64,000 nt of DNA from NCBI GenBank assembly GCA_902517565.1, contig CABYCU010000001.1, forward strand, positions 248,001 to 312,000, in the 5' to 3' direction. The position numbers were made by a program, and so were the translations under genes. The notes beneath the pieces are model-generated. The model was not told the DNA's origin. It made no database searches and worked only from the letters and a program-made list of their open reading frames with translations. Shown here piece after piece: positions 31,814-40,819 of the stretch (position 1 is its first letter; each line of letters opens with the position of its first letter). Source of the stretch: an uncultured SAR86 cluster bacterium. Lineage in GTDB: Bacteria; Pseudomonadota; Gammaproteobacteria; Magnimaribacterales; Magnimaribacteraceae.

Positions 31814-32569
31814 ATGGAGTTAGATCTTGAAACGGCCAAGCTAAATTTCGAGACTCAAGGTAATAAAAATAACCCGCCCTTAGTGCTTTGGCATGGAGCG
31901 GGTTGCACCTTACGAATGTGGGATTTCGTTGTCAAAGAGTTAAAAAAAGAATTTTATACTATTGCCTTTGATGTTAGGGGAGCAGGAAAAAGCATAAATT
32001 TAGAGACAGACCAAGAATATTATTCCTTTGAGCAATATTCTCAAGACTTGAATGATATCCTGGACTTCTTATCTGTTGAAAAGGTTCATGTATGGAGCAT
32101 GGCATGGGGGACAAGAGCTGCGATTGCTTATTCTTCTATGTTTCCTAATAAAGTTATTTCTGCAGTTTTTAGTGATGCCAGCATAGGCATTGCAGACATA
32201 GATGCTCAAAAATTTGGTTTAAAAGATGCTCTAAAAAAACAAGAAAAGGCAGGAATAGAAAAATTTAAAATGCCAGAAGCATGGAATATTCATTTAAACC
32301 AAGAAAGCGCTTCATTGTCCCTTCAGGCAGCTGGCAAGTTTGACCTGACTAAGGCAATAAAAAAAATAAGTTTTCCTTATTTGGTTATGACAGGTGACCA
32401 TGATCCTAATTTACCCTCTAGCAAAGACATTGTTAAAAACTCAATATCTGGAGAGCTTAAAATATTAGAATGTGTTGGTCATGGCTCGGTACTTCAAAGA
32501 CCAGACTTAACATTAGAATCTTTCTTAGAATGGCATAAACTAATTAAATCAAGAGATGCTAAAAGATAA
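31814..32569 (+). CDS. Alpha/beta hydrolase with atypical nucleophile elbow
   Basis: The 251-residue protein has the alpha/beta hydrolase fold: LWHGAGCTLRMW, then VRGAGKS, an acid in MTGDHDPNLP and a catalytic His in VGHGSVLQRP. The nucleophile elbow reads VWSMA (Ser95) instead of the usual GxSxG, so glycine is missing at both flanking positions. The catalytic triad is otherwise present. It may have unusual activity or reduced activity. It overlaps the SDR gene by 14 bases. Confidence 0.8.
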   Translation: MELDLETAKLNFETQGNKNNPPLVLWHGAGCTLRMWDFVVKELKKEFYTIAFDVRGAGKSINLETDQEYYSFEQYSQDLNDILDFLSVEKVHVWSMAWGTRAAIAYSSMFPNKVISAVFSDASIGIADIDAQKFGLKDALKKQEKAGIEKFKMPEAWNIHLNQESASLSLQAAGKFDLTKAIKKISFPYLVMTGDHDPNLPSSKDIVKNSISGELKILECVGHGSVLQRPDLTLESFLEWHKLIKSRDAKR

Positions 32570-33296
32570 AATAATTCTTATAACCGGTGCCGCAAGCGGT
32601 TTGGGCAAGGCCTGGGCAGAAAATTTTCATAAAGAAGGAGCGGTTGTATTTGCTTGTGACGTAAATGAAGAGGGCTTAAGAGATTTAGATAATATAGGTG
32701 TAAATACTAGAGTTACAGACGTGTCAGTTGCTCAAGAGGTAAGTTCATTTATTGATTATGCTATTCAAACTTCTGGCAGGGTCGATGTTTTATTTAACAA
32801 CGCGGGCATGGGTTTTGGTCATAAGATGGATAGTTTTCCCGATGGATCATTCGAACATCACGTAGCAGTGCATCTTTTTGGCTCTGTATACGGCATGAGA
32901 TACGCATTACCTATTATGCAAAAACAAGGATATGGAAGGATAATTAATACAATTTCCAGGAACGCTGAAACCGATGCAGAAACTACGTCCGCATACGCAG
33001 CTGCAAAGTCAGGTATATGGTCAGCGACAAGAGTAGCAGCCAAAGAAAACAGCGATTATGACATCCTCATTAACATGATCATCCCTGGTCCAACAAATAC
33101 AAGTATCTGGGGCAAGGATATGCCTCATTTACAAAAACCCGAAGAAACTTTTCCTACCGCTAAATTGTTAGCCTCTTTAGGAAAGGGCGGTCCGACAGCA
33201 AAAGTTTATTGGGATGAGACAGAATACTCGATGTTCAACTCAGATAACGAAATATTAAAAAAGGATCGAGCGACTAGAAAAAAAAATAGGCCCTAA
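32556..33296 (+). CDS. Short-chain dehydrogenase/reductase
   Basis: The 246-residue SDR has the cofactor motif TGAASGLG at about residues 10-17, NNAG near residue 88, and a YxxxK catalytic pair in SAYAAAKSG. The Asp in the CDVNEEG segment suggests NAD(H) preference. It overlaps the preceding hydrolase gene, so VOC protein, hydrolase and SDR probably form an operon handling a related small molecule. Substrate unknown. Confidence 0.9.
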   Translation: MLKDKIILITGAASGLGKAWAENFHKEGAVVFACDVNEEGLRDLDNIGVNTRVTDVSVAQEVSSFIDYAIQTSGRVDVLFNNAGMGFGHKMDSFPDGSFEHHVAVHLFGSVYGMRYALPIMQKQGYGRIINTISRNAETDAETTSAYAAAKSGIWSATRVAAKENSDYDILINMIIPGPTNTSIWGKDMPHLQKPEETFPTAKLLASLGKGGPTAKVYWDETEYSMFNSDNEILKKDRATRKKNRP

Positions 33297-33309
33297 GACC
33301 TATTTTTTT
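33281..33309. terminator. Bidirectional terminator between SDR and secreted protein gene
   Basis: An A-run followed by AATAGG, an eight-base loop and CCTATT then a T-run. It can end transcription of the SDR operon and, on the other strand, of the 33327-33761 gene. Confidence 0.7.
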
Positions 33310-33326
33310 ACCGGCTTACTTAAAAA

Positions 33327-33761
33327 TTAAAATTGATGGGCTTTAAATTTCAAAGTTCCTTCAACTAGGTCTACTTTTCCTTCAGCATAGATCATCCCAC
33401 CATCTGAAAATGTATCTAGTGTGTACATATTTACTATCTTGCCTTCTCTCTTCCAAATTCCCTGAAGAGTAGCGGATACCATAACACCATCATTGTTTAT
33501 TGATCTAACCTGACCATCAAAGTCACCTTGATTATTATCTCCTGATCTAGATCTGAAATTATGTGTTAAGTATACTTTTCCAAATCCCTCTCCAACAATC
33601 CCTTCTGATGTAATGGTGCTGTCATCATTCGTTGCATGCCACGAAGTTATTTTAAATTCTGCATCAAATGAATCTCCAACAACTTCCAGAGCAAATATAC
33701 TCCCAGCGCTTGATAGCAATAATGAACACAAAGTAATTAAGCTTAATTTTTTTATTTGCAT
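33327..33761 (-). CDS. Secreted protein, paralogue of the 34555-34977 product
   Basis: The 144-residue protein has a signal peptide (about residues 1-24, ending IFAL). The mature part aligns well with the protein at 34555-34977: shared GxSF, KITS, GKVYLTHN/GKVFLTYN, QGDF/QGYF, NDG, REGKI/REGAI and a LD..DG pattern. A beta-rich single domain seems likely. No known family is recognised. Opposite in strand and divergent to its paralogue, with another secreted gene between. Confidence 0.75.
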   Translation of the reverse strand: MQIKKLSLITLCSLLLSSAGSIFALEVVGDSFDAEFKITSWHATNDDSTITSEGIVGEGFGKVYLTHNFRSRSGDNNQGDFDGQVRSINNDGVMVSATLQGIWKREGKIVNMYTLDTFSDGGMIYAEGKVDLVEGTLKFKAHQF

Positions 33762-33840
33762 GTTTTTTCTCTTTTATTATTTAAGTTAGTTCAATCTAAC
33801 TAAGACCTACTTTAATAAGTCTATTTTTTATACACAACAA

Positions 33841-33866
33841 AAAAATAGGCCCGAAGGCCTATTTTT
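33841..33866. terminator. Terminator between secreted protein genes
   Basis: A perfect stem AAAAATAGGCC / GGCCTATTTTT with a CGAA tetraloop and flanking A and T runs. It fits a terminator of the minus-strand gene at 33882-34490 and would insulate it from 33327-33761. Confidence 0.8.
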
Positions 33867-33881
33867 TATTGATCTACGTTT

Positions 33882-34490
33882 TTATTTAGGTTCTGCGCTA
33901 GGTTGATAATCATAATACCCTTCTGTTGGTATCATGAGGTGAACATAAGGAGAGTCTTTAAACATGACGTAAGGAGCTCCCGTATTAAATTCAGTAGTTT
34001 GAGTATCTAAACTTTTAGGATCTCTAGGTAGAAGCATCAAATGAGGACCAGACTCAATAAAATGTATAGGATTTGAACCTTCTCTATCGCCCTCTGAATA
34101 AGCTCTAAAGTTGTCTACACCAGTATCTCCATGAAGCATCCATAGCCATCCGTCACTTTCCATATCAGGAATTGTGTTGTTCATATATGCATCCACCCAA
34201 GCTAGAGAAGCTGCATCTCCACAAGCTGGATTAGCATCATGAGGGGTATCAAAACCTCCTTCTGGCATAGGATTAAAAGCAACACAGACCCAGCCATTTG
34301 ACCCTTCTTTTAGGATTTCTCCATCCGCTCCTCTTACGGTAGCAAAATCTCCGATAAAGTCAGGCGCTGCTGTTGAATATGCCCATATTTGCCATTCTGC
34401 TGAGGTATGCGCTACTGCAGGTTCTTTTGAGAACAACCCTGAACAAACTATGGCACTCAGAGCTATTGTAGTTAGGATTTTTTTAAACAT
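33882..34490 (-). CDS. Secreted protein of unknown function
   Basis: The 202-residue protein starts with a signal peptide (about residues 1-27, ending AVAHT). The mature part has two cysteines (WVCVAF and PACGDA), several WLWMLHG- and HLMLLPRDP-type motifs and a YVMFKDSPYVHLM stretch. I do not recognise a family. It lies between the two paralogous secreted genes and faces the 34555 gene head to head. Confidence 0.75.
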   Translation of the reverse strand: MFKKILTTIALSAIVCSGLFSKEPAVAHTSAEWQIWAYSTAAPDFIGDFATVRGADGEILKEGSNGWVCVAFNPMPEGGFDTPHDANPACGDAASLAWVDAYMNNTIPDMESDGWLWMLHGDTGVDNFRAYSEGDREGSNPIHFIESGPHLMLLPRDPKSLDTQTTEFNTGAPYVMFKDSPYVHLMIPTEGYYDYQPSAEPK

Positions 34491-34554
34491 TTTTACTCCA
34501 ATGATTATTTTGATAAGGTTTAGTATATCTTTTCATATAACAAAGGAGAACATT

Positions 34555-34977
34555 ATGAATTTTTTCAAGATTTTAATTACTACTCTGCTAGCAGTGTTAT
34601 TTTCTTTATCAATTTTTGCCCATGATCCAAAAGGTGAATCTTTCACATTGTCAGGAAAAATAACTTCCGTAGAGCTAACTGATGGCGGAGGAACTATTAC
34701 GGTTTCTTCTGAGGCCGGTAGGTACGGAAAAGTTTTTTTGACTTACAACGTAACCCTTAATCCCGCTCTTCCAGATCAAGGATACTTTTCAGGCAGGGGT
34801 GTTGGCTTCAATGACGGAGCACGACAAGCTGGTTCTAGACAAGGTGTTTTTAGACGAGAAGGCGCTATTATGAAATTTTGGTCATTAGATGACGTAACAG
34901 ATGGCAATATGAACTATTGTGAAACCGTAATGAATTTGGAGACTGAAAGCGTCGAAATGACCTTTTATCCTTTTTAA
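34555..34977 (+). CDS. Secreted protein, paralogue of the 33327-33761 product
   Basis: The 140-residue protein has a signal peptide (about residues 1-21, ending IFAHD). I chose ATG 34555 because AAAGGAG precedes it and it gives a proper signal peptide; an in-frame ATG at 34450 would run through the divergent gene. The mature domain shares its pattern with the protein at 33327-33761 along its whole length, indicating a duplication. No known family recognised. Confidence 0.75.
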   Translation: MNFFKILITTLLAVLFSLSIFAHDPKGESFTLSGKITSVELTDGGGTITVSSEAGRYGKVFLTYNVTLNPALPDQGYFSGRGVGFNDGARQAGSRQGVFRREGAIMKFWSLDDVTDGNMNYCETVMNLETESVEMTFYPF

Positions 34978-34989
34978 ATTTTATCATTA

Positions 34990-35020
34990 AAAAGACCCTC
35001 CTTTTTGGAGGGTTTTTTTG
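34990..35020 (+). terminator. Intrinsic terminator
   Basis: CCCTCC (34996-35001), a five-T loop and GGAGGG (35007-35012) followed by seven T. It ends the 34555-34977 transcript. Confidence 0.85.
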
Positions 35021-35094
35021 TCCTTAAGCTCAAGGAAATTGTTTAAACTGACAAGTAAGGAGAGGACCACTGACAAAGAGGGTCTGTTAATACA

Positions 35095-35823
35095 GTGATT
35101 CAAAAAAGATTTTTAGTTTTTTTATTTTTTATATTTATTATTGGTTGCAGCGAAACTAAAGTTGTAACTCTAGAGCATTTTAACGAAGAAAATGATGTCT
35201 TTGAGTCAGGTAAATCCTTAATGAGCTTATCGTTTGGGTTACATTTACTTGAAGAGGATAATCTTGATCAAAGTACTCTGTTAGTAAGTGTTCATGGCAG
35301 TGCCAGTAGAGGTTATGAGTGGATCTACCCACTTCAGGCTTTAAATAATGAAAAAAACTTAGTTTCTTTTTTTCGATGGAATGATAACGCATGTCCGGGT
35401 CCATCAATAATTTCTTTACTTGAACTTATAAAAGACAAACTTAATCAGAATCCCTACTTAAATCGGGTTGAATTGATCGGACACAGCTACGGAGGTGTTT
35501 TGGTAACTGATTTTTTAAAATTTTGGGACATAGAAGTGCCCTTACAGATTCACTCTGTTGCTGCACCCTTGAAGGGTTTGGGGGCATCCTCCTCATTATG
35601 TAACTATCAACCTCCTGCCAGCGTAGAAGAGGGTACAAGTCTTCATCAATGGAGAACAGTTCAGGAACTTGATGGCGCTTTTAATAACTTAGATTATGAC
35701 CCGCAGGTAGTAGAAATCAGAGATAGTTTAGTTACCCGATTACCTGAGACATACAAAGGAAATAAATTAGGACACAATTGGTCTATTAGCTGGGTGGCAG
35801 ATGAGATTAATAAGACTAGATAG
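35095..35823 (+). CDS. Alpha/beta hydrolase lipoprotein
   Basis: The 242-residue protein has a lipoprotein signal ending in Cys18 (FIIGC). It shows LLVSVHGSASRGYEW, nucleophile Ser131 in GHSYGG and a late LGHNWS which may hold the catalytic His. Probable membrane-anchored esterase or lipase, substrate unknown. The start is GTG; the next gene (MFS) begins 21 bases later, so the two may be co-transcribed. Confidence 0.8.
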   Translation: MIQKRFLVFLFFIFIIGCSETKVVTLEHFNEENDVFESGKSLMSLSFGLHLLEEDNLDQSTLLVSVHGSASRGYEWIYPLQALNNEKNLVSFFRWNDNACPGPSIISLLELIKDKLNQNPYLNRVELIGHSYGGVLVTDFLKFWDIEVPLQIHSVAAPLKGLGASSSLCNYQPPASVEEGTSLHQWRTVQELDGAFNNLDYDPQVVEIRDSLVTRLPETYKGNKLGHNWSISWVADEINKTR

Positions 35824-35843
35824 AGGTATTTCTAGATACTAAT

Positions 35844-37070
35844 ATGCTTAATTTAGAAAATCTTTTACAGAAACATGATATCAATTATGGCTGGGTCATG
35901 GTTCTAGTGGTCTTTGTTTTAAGTGGTCTTGCTTTTGGTTCCTTGGCCTCAATTTCTGTATTTATGAAACCAGTTTCATTGGAATTTGGATGGTCTAGAG
36001 GCGAAACGTCCTTTGCGTATACTGTCGCTTCGTTTGCTTCAGCGGTATTTGGAGTAATCTGGGGACAAGTTGCAGATAAATATGGAACTAAATGGTTCGG
36101 ATTTATCGGTGCAATTTGTATGAGCTTAACATTATTTAGTTTAAGTAGCTTAGACTCGATATTTCAATTTTATCTTTTTTATTTTCTGTTTGGGGCCATG
36201 GGAAGTGCACTATTGTTTTCACCTTTATATGCCAATGTTGGTTTTTGGTTTAGAGAGAACCCTGGACTTGCTCTTGGCTTAGCTGCCTCTGGAGGGGCTA
36301 TTGGTCAAGCATTCATCCCTCATTTAAGTGGAATATTAATTGAGAGCTCAGGCTGGAAAGCTGCTTATATCAATTTGGCTGCTATTTATATCTTAATAGC
36401 CATCCCCATTTCTTTTTTGATAAAAGAATCTCCGTGGAGAATAAGCGCAAGATCAGATGATGCATCAGAAGATACTGATTTCCCTCTTTCTGAGAAAGAA
36501 GTAGTTGCCTGGATAAGCTGTGCTGTTATTTTTTGTTGCGTGTGCATGTCAATACCAATAATGCATTTAGTGCCCTTACTTACTGATAAAGAATTTTCTC
36601 TTGAGTTTGCTACCTCAGTTTTAATGGTACTGATGTTTTGCGGTGCCTTTGGAAGAATACTGGGAGGAATGTTGGGGGATCGCATTGGAGCCTTACCTGG
36701 CTATGCTTTAATGTCTCTAGGTCAGACAATTTTTGTAGTTTGGTTTCCTCATCTTATTTCACCTACTAGTATCTTCATTATGGCAGCCTTGTTTGGATTT
36801 ACTTATTCAGGAGTTATGTCGAGTATTTTAGTTTGTACAAGGGTTATGGTTTCTGCAAAATTTGGGGCAAGAGCTATGAGCTTAACATCTTTTTTTGGGT
36901 GGATAGGAATGGGATTAGGGGGTTTCCTTGGGGGTTATTTCTTTGATATGTATGGAAACTATAATTGGGCATTCACTTTTGCAGGCTTAATGGGATTAAT
37001 TAATCTGATCGTGCTTTCTCAATTTTGGTTACGCATTAGAAATGTTAAGAAATCTATAGTTTCAATATAA
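35844..37070 (+). CDS. MFS transporter
   Basis: The 408-residue protein has 12 predicted membrane helices with a cytoplasmic loop near residue 200 (DDASEDTDFPLSEKE). The loop 2-3 motif reads GQVADKYGTKW, matching the MFS signature, and its counterpart in the second half reads GGMLGDRIG. Overall it resembles the monocarboxylate (MCT)-like MFS group. Substrate unknown; the lipoprotein hydrolase upstream may release a carboxylate for it (inference). Confidence 0.85.
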   Translation: MLNLENLLQKHDINYGWVMVLVVFVLSGLAFGSLASISVFMKPVSLEFGWSRGETSFAYTVASFASAVFGVIWGQVADKYGTKWFGFIGAICMSLTLFSLSSLDSIFQFYLFYFLFGAMGSALLFSPLYANVGFWFRENPGLALGLAASGGAIGQAFIPHLSGILIESSGWKAAYINLAAIYILIAIPISFLIKESPWRISARSDDASEDTDFPLSEKEVVAWISCAVIFCCVCMSIPIMHLVPLLTDKEFSLEFATSVLMVLMFCGAFGRILGGMLGDRIGALPGYALMSLGQTIFVVWFPHLISPTSIFIMAALFGFTYSGVMSSILVCTRVMVSAKFGARAMSLTSFFGWIGMGLGGFLGGYFFDMYGNYNWAFTFAGLMGLINLIVLSQFWLRIRNVKKSIVSI

Positions 37071-37169
37071 ACGCGCTTATTTTTCGTAAAAGAGTATACT
37101 GCGTGCGCCTTTTGCGCAAAGCCAGATTTTTTTGGTAATTTTTATTATAGAGGCTTACCAAAATAACAC

Positions 37170-38486
37170 ATGTCATTTAATAATCTTGGTCTTTCTGAAG
37201 CACTTCTTAAATCTGTTCGGGAAAAGGGTTATACCAAACCTTCCGATATACAAAAAGAAGCTATCCCTGAAATTTTAAAAGGCAAAGATATTCTTGCTGG
37301 AGCCCAAACAGGAACTGGGAAAACAGCTGCTTTTGCACTGCCTCTTCTTAATATACTCCAAAATGCTAGCTCTAAAAGGAGAAGAATCCGAGTTCTCGTG
37401 CTTGTCCCCACTAGAGAGCTTGCTTCGCAGGTTGGAGAAAGCTTCAGGGAATATGGTAGCAATCTAAGATTTAAAACTTCTATTTTATATGGAGGTGTCA
37501 GCATTAATACTCAGATAGATAAATTAAGAAAAGGAATAGATATAGTCGTCGCTACACCCGGAAGACTCCTTGATCATCTTAATCAAAAGACAGTTAACCT
37601 TTCTGAGTTGGAAACATTTGTTCTGGATGAAGCAGACAGAATGCTGGATATGGGATTTATAAGGGATATAAAGAAGATATTAAAATATTTACCTGAAGAG
37701 AAACAGAACCTTCTGTTTTCAGCAACCTTTCCTAAAGAAATATTATCATTGGCAGACAGTTTGTTGAATTCTCCAAAGAGAATACAAGTACGCTCTAATA
37801 ACTCTACTGCTGATAAAGTTATACAAGCTGTTTATCCTGTTGATAAATCCAGAAAGAGAGAATTATTAGCTCATTGCATTAAAGAAGAGCGGTGGTTTCA
37901 GGTGCTAGTTTTTTCAAGAACAAAGCATGGAGCTAATAAGCTAGCTCAACAATTAAAAAAAGAGGGAATAAATGCAGATGCTCTTCACGGAAATAAATCT
38001 CAGTCTCAAAGGACAAGAGCATTACAGGATTTTAAGGATGCAAAGACGCAAGTTTTAGTTGCCACTGACATAGCAGCCAGAGGGATAGATATAAATTTAC
38101 TACCTCAGGTAGTTAACTTTGATCTTCCTTATGTACCTGAAGATTATATTCATAGAATTGGAAGAACCGCTAGAGCCGGACAGGAAGGTAAGGCAATTTC
38201 TTTGGTCAGCGCCGATGAACACAAGTTGTTGTTTGATATTGAGAAACTTTTGAAGTCTGCCATACCTAGAGAAATCATAGATGGATTTGAGCCAGAACAG
38301 AATCTCAAGACAGAGGCACCTAAATCAAGACCCAACAGAAGAAAAAGACCACCCAGAAGCTCTAGAAAAGCACAAAAATCTAGAAGTTCCAAGAGTTCAG
38401 AGCAATCTAACACATCAAAAGCCAGACCTTCATGGAGAAAAAAAAGAAATAAAAGTAATACTGCAAAAAATAGACATTCATCCTAA
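37170..38486 (+). CDS. DEAD-box RNA helicase, RhlE-like
   Basis: The 438-residue helicase has all motifs: Q-motif (YTKPSDIQKEAIP), I AQTGTGKT, Ia PTRELA, Ib TPGRLLD, II DEAD, III SAT, V RGIDI and VI HRIGRTARAG. The final 70 residues are a basic, disordered tail rich in Arg, Lys and Ser. RhlE-type enzymes act in ribosome assembly and RNA decay. Upstream, the 5' gap contains two small hairpins (TGCGC/GCGCA and GGTAA/TTACC), possibly in the leader. Confidence 0.92.
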   Translation: MSFNNLGLSEALLKSVREKGYTKPSDIQKEAIPEILKGKDILAGAQTGTGKTAAFALPLLNILQNASSKRRRIRVLVLVPTRELASQVGESFREYGSNLRFKTSILYGGVSINTQIDKLRKGIDIVVATPGRLLDHLNQKTVNLSELETFVLDEADRMLDMGFIRDIKKILKYLPEEKQNLLFSATFPKEILSLADSLLNSPKRIQVRSNNSTADKVIQAVYPVDKSRKRELLAHCIKEERWFQVLVFSRTKHGANKLAQQLKKEGINADALHGNKSQSQRTRALQDFKDAKTQVLVATDIAARGIDINLLPQVVNFDLPYVPEDYIHRIGRTARAGQEGKAISLVSADEHKLLFDIEKLLKSAIPREIIDGFEPEQNLKTEAPKSRPNRRKRPPRSSRKAQKSRSSKSSEQSNTSKARPSWRKKRNKSNTAKNRHSS

Positions 38487-38537
38487 GTTTATTTTTTTAC
38501 TTAAACTCCTAATGTATTATGAATTTTAAATGGCAAG

Positions 38538-39662
38538 ATGAATACTAAACCAGCCAAAACAAAAATAAATCTTTTAAGCCTCAGCAAGCAAGAGCTGGCA
38601 GACTTTTTTGTCTCTATCGGTGAAAAACCTTTCAGGGCTACACAGATAATTAAATGGATCCATCAAAGAGGAGTTTCAGATATCTCGCTAATGACGGATT
38701 TATCTAAAGACCTTAGAGAAAAGCTATTAAAGGAATGTGAAATCAGAGCTCCTGAAATTGAGCGAGAGGAATATTCAGAGGATGGGACAAAGAAATGGAT
38801 CATTAAGGTTGGCGAAAAAGATTTAATTGAGATGGTTTTGATACCTGAGAACGATAGATCTACTCTATGTGTGTCTTCTCAGGCTGGATGTGCAGTTGAC
38901 TGCAGCTTTTGTGCGACAGGAAAACAAGGTTTTTCAAGGAATCTTGGCCTTGATGAAATAATAGGTCAGGTCTGGATCGCAGCTAATTCTTTTGGTCTTC
39001 CAAGAGAATCAGCTTCTAGAAATATCACTAATGTTGTAATGATGGGCATGGGAGAGCCACTTCTAAATTTTATACCTGTAGTAGAGGCTATGAAATTGAT
39101 GATGGATGACAATGCATATGGCCTTTCTAAAAGGAAAGTGACTCTTAGTACTTCGGGAATAGTCCCAAAAATAGATGAGTTAAGTAAAGTTAGTGATGTC
39201 GCTTTAACAATATCCCTTCATGCACCAAATGATCAACTAAGAAATGAACTCGTTCCCATCAATAAAAAGTACCCCATTCAAGAACTTTTGGACTCTGTAA
39301 AACGATATGTAGCTTCTTGTGATGATAAAAGAGTCACTACAATTGAATATATTCTCATTGATGGCATTAATGATGATTTAAGCCATGCCGAGGAACTTAG
39401 TGTGCTACTAGAACAATTACCCAGCAAAATAAACTTAATTCCCTTTAATGCATTTGAAGGTTCAAACTACCTGAAACCCTCTGGGAATAGAGTAAAGAGA
39501 TTTCAAGAATATCTCAAAAATAAAGGCTACGTAACTACAATCCGTTCAACAAGAGGGGACGATATCATGGCTGCCTGCGGTCAGTTAGTAGGTCAAGTAA
39601 ATGATAAGACCCGAAGAAAGGAAAGGGCACAAAAAAACAAAATACAGATCAAGGCAATATAG
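38538..39662 (+). CDS. rlmN: 23S rRNA/tRNA A2503/A37 methyltransferase RlmN
   Basis: The 374-residue radical SAM enzyme (family about 370-390) has the CxxxCxxC cluster at Cys118, Cys122 and Cys125 ([19 protein letters not shown]), the MGMGEPL motif and a late CGQLVG region with the resolving Cys. It makes 2-methyladenosine at A2503 of 23S rRNA and A37 of some tRNAs. It follows the helicase gene and overlaps the next gene by one base. Confidence 0.96.
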   Translation: MNTKPAKTKINLLSLSKQELADFFVSIGEKPFRATQIIKWIHQRGVSDISLMTDLSKDLREKLLKECEIRAPEIEREEYSEDGTKKWIIKVGEKDLIEMVLIPENDRSTLCVSSQAGCAVDCSFCATGKQGFSRNLGLDEIIGQVWIAANSFGLPRESASRNITNVVMMGMGEPLLNFIPVVEAMKLMMDDNAYGLSKRKVTLSTSGIVPKIDELSKVSDVALTISLHAPNDQLRNELVPINKKYPIQELLDSVKRYVASCDDKRVTTIEYILIDGINDDLSHAEELSVLLEQLPSKINLIPFNAFEGSNYLKPSGNRVKRFQEYLKNKGYVTTIRSTRGDDIMAACGQLVGQVNDKTRRKERAQKNKIQIKAI

Positions 39663-40819
39663 TGGTCAGTCACGTTGCAATAATAGGTGCTGGAGTATCT
39701 GGCTTGACGGCCGGGTATGCCCTAAGAAAGATTGGCATAAAAGTTGATTTGTATGAAAAGTCTAAATCTGTGATTGAATTTGGTGCCGGTATTACACTCT
39801 CCAAGAATGCAACATCTTTGCTAGAAGAACTCGGATTGATGAATGTAATTGCAGAGAAGGGTTATCGACCAATGGGCTCTTATATTCGAGACTTTAAAAA
39901 TGCCAAAATTGTCAGCAGCATGGAATTTGATGAAAATTTCATAACTATAGATCGCAGAGTTCTAGTAGAACAATTATCAAATAAATTCCTTGAGATGGAG
40001 GGTAATATTTATTTTGGTAGAGACATTCAGTCATTAAATTCATCTACGGGACAAGTTAAAATTTCTGACCACAGTTATAAAACCTATGACCTAATATTAG
40101 TATGTGATGGGATCAAATCATCTTTTAGGAAAAAGTACTTTGACACTAGTGAGCCCGTTTTTACTAACTATGTAGCTTGGAGAGGAATGGTAGAAACAAA
40201 AAATCTTCCTGCACATAATGGCAACGAAAAAGTAAATGTATACTACGGGCCAGGATCTCATTGTGTTCACTATCCTACAGGCCATAAGAACCTTATAAAT
40301 TTTGTTGCTATTGAATATAACGACAAATGGCTCGAAGAGTCTTGGAGAATAGAAGGAGAAAGAGAAGAATTGAAGAAATCTTTCAAAGGCTGGAATCCAA
40401 AGCTCCTTTCTATGCTAATGTCTTCTAAAGAATTATATAAATGGGGGATATTTGATAGGCCTATGCCCAAAACTTTATATAAGGGAAAGTGTGTTCTATT
40501 AGGTGACGCCGCTCATCCAATGGTGCCTTTCTTGGGGCAGGGTGGATGTCTTGCTATTGAAGATGCTTACTGCCTGATGTCTCTACTAAAAGATAGTGAA
40601 GATCTCTTAGCATCTCTGGAGACATATAACAGCATTAGAAATAGCAGGGCTAATTGGATACAGAAAAGATCAAAAATCCAAGGCAGATTTAATCATATAT
40701 CCAATCCGTTTATGGTGGCTCTTAGAAATTCCATTACAAAGTTAATGATGAAAAGGAGTGTTAATAAGATTCATTCATATAATCTTATATATGAGCTTTC
40801 TAGAGTTAATAACACTTAA
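39662..40819 (+). CDS. FAD-dependent monooxygenase (salicylate hydroxylase-like)
   Basis: The 385-residue protein has GAGVSGLTAGYALR (FAD site, residues 8-21), an internal CDGIKSSFR (DG motif) and LGDAAHPMVPFLGQGG (GD motif), as in the PHBH/salicylate-hydroxylase group. It is the second such enzyme in the window and unlike the one at 26215-27432. Start GTG, sharing one base with the rlmN stop, so translational coupling is likely. The transporter gene follows immediately. Confidence 0.9.
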   Translation: MVSHVAIIGAGVSGLTAGYALRKIGIKVDLYEKSKSVIEFGAGITLSKNATSLLEELGLMNVIAEKGYRPMGSYIRDFKNAKIVSSMEFDENFITIDRRVLVEQLSNKFLEMEGNIYFGRDIQSLNSSTGQVKISDHSYKTYDLILVCDGIKSSFRKKYFDTSEPVFTNYVAWRGMVETKNLPAHNGNEKVNVYYGPGSHCVHYPTGHKNLINFVAIEYNDKWLEESWRIEGEREELKKSFKGWNPKLLSMLMSSKELYKWGIFDRPMPKTLYKGKCVLLGDAAHPMVPFLGQGGCLAIEDAYCLMSLLKDSEDLLASLETYNSIRNSRANWIQKRSKIQGRFNHISNPFMVALRNSITKLMMKRSVNKIHSYNLIYELSRVNNT

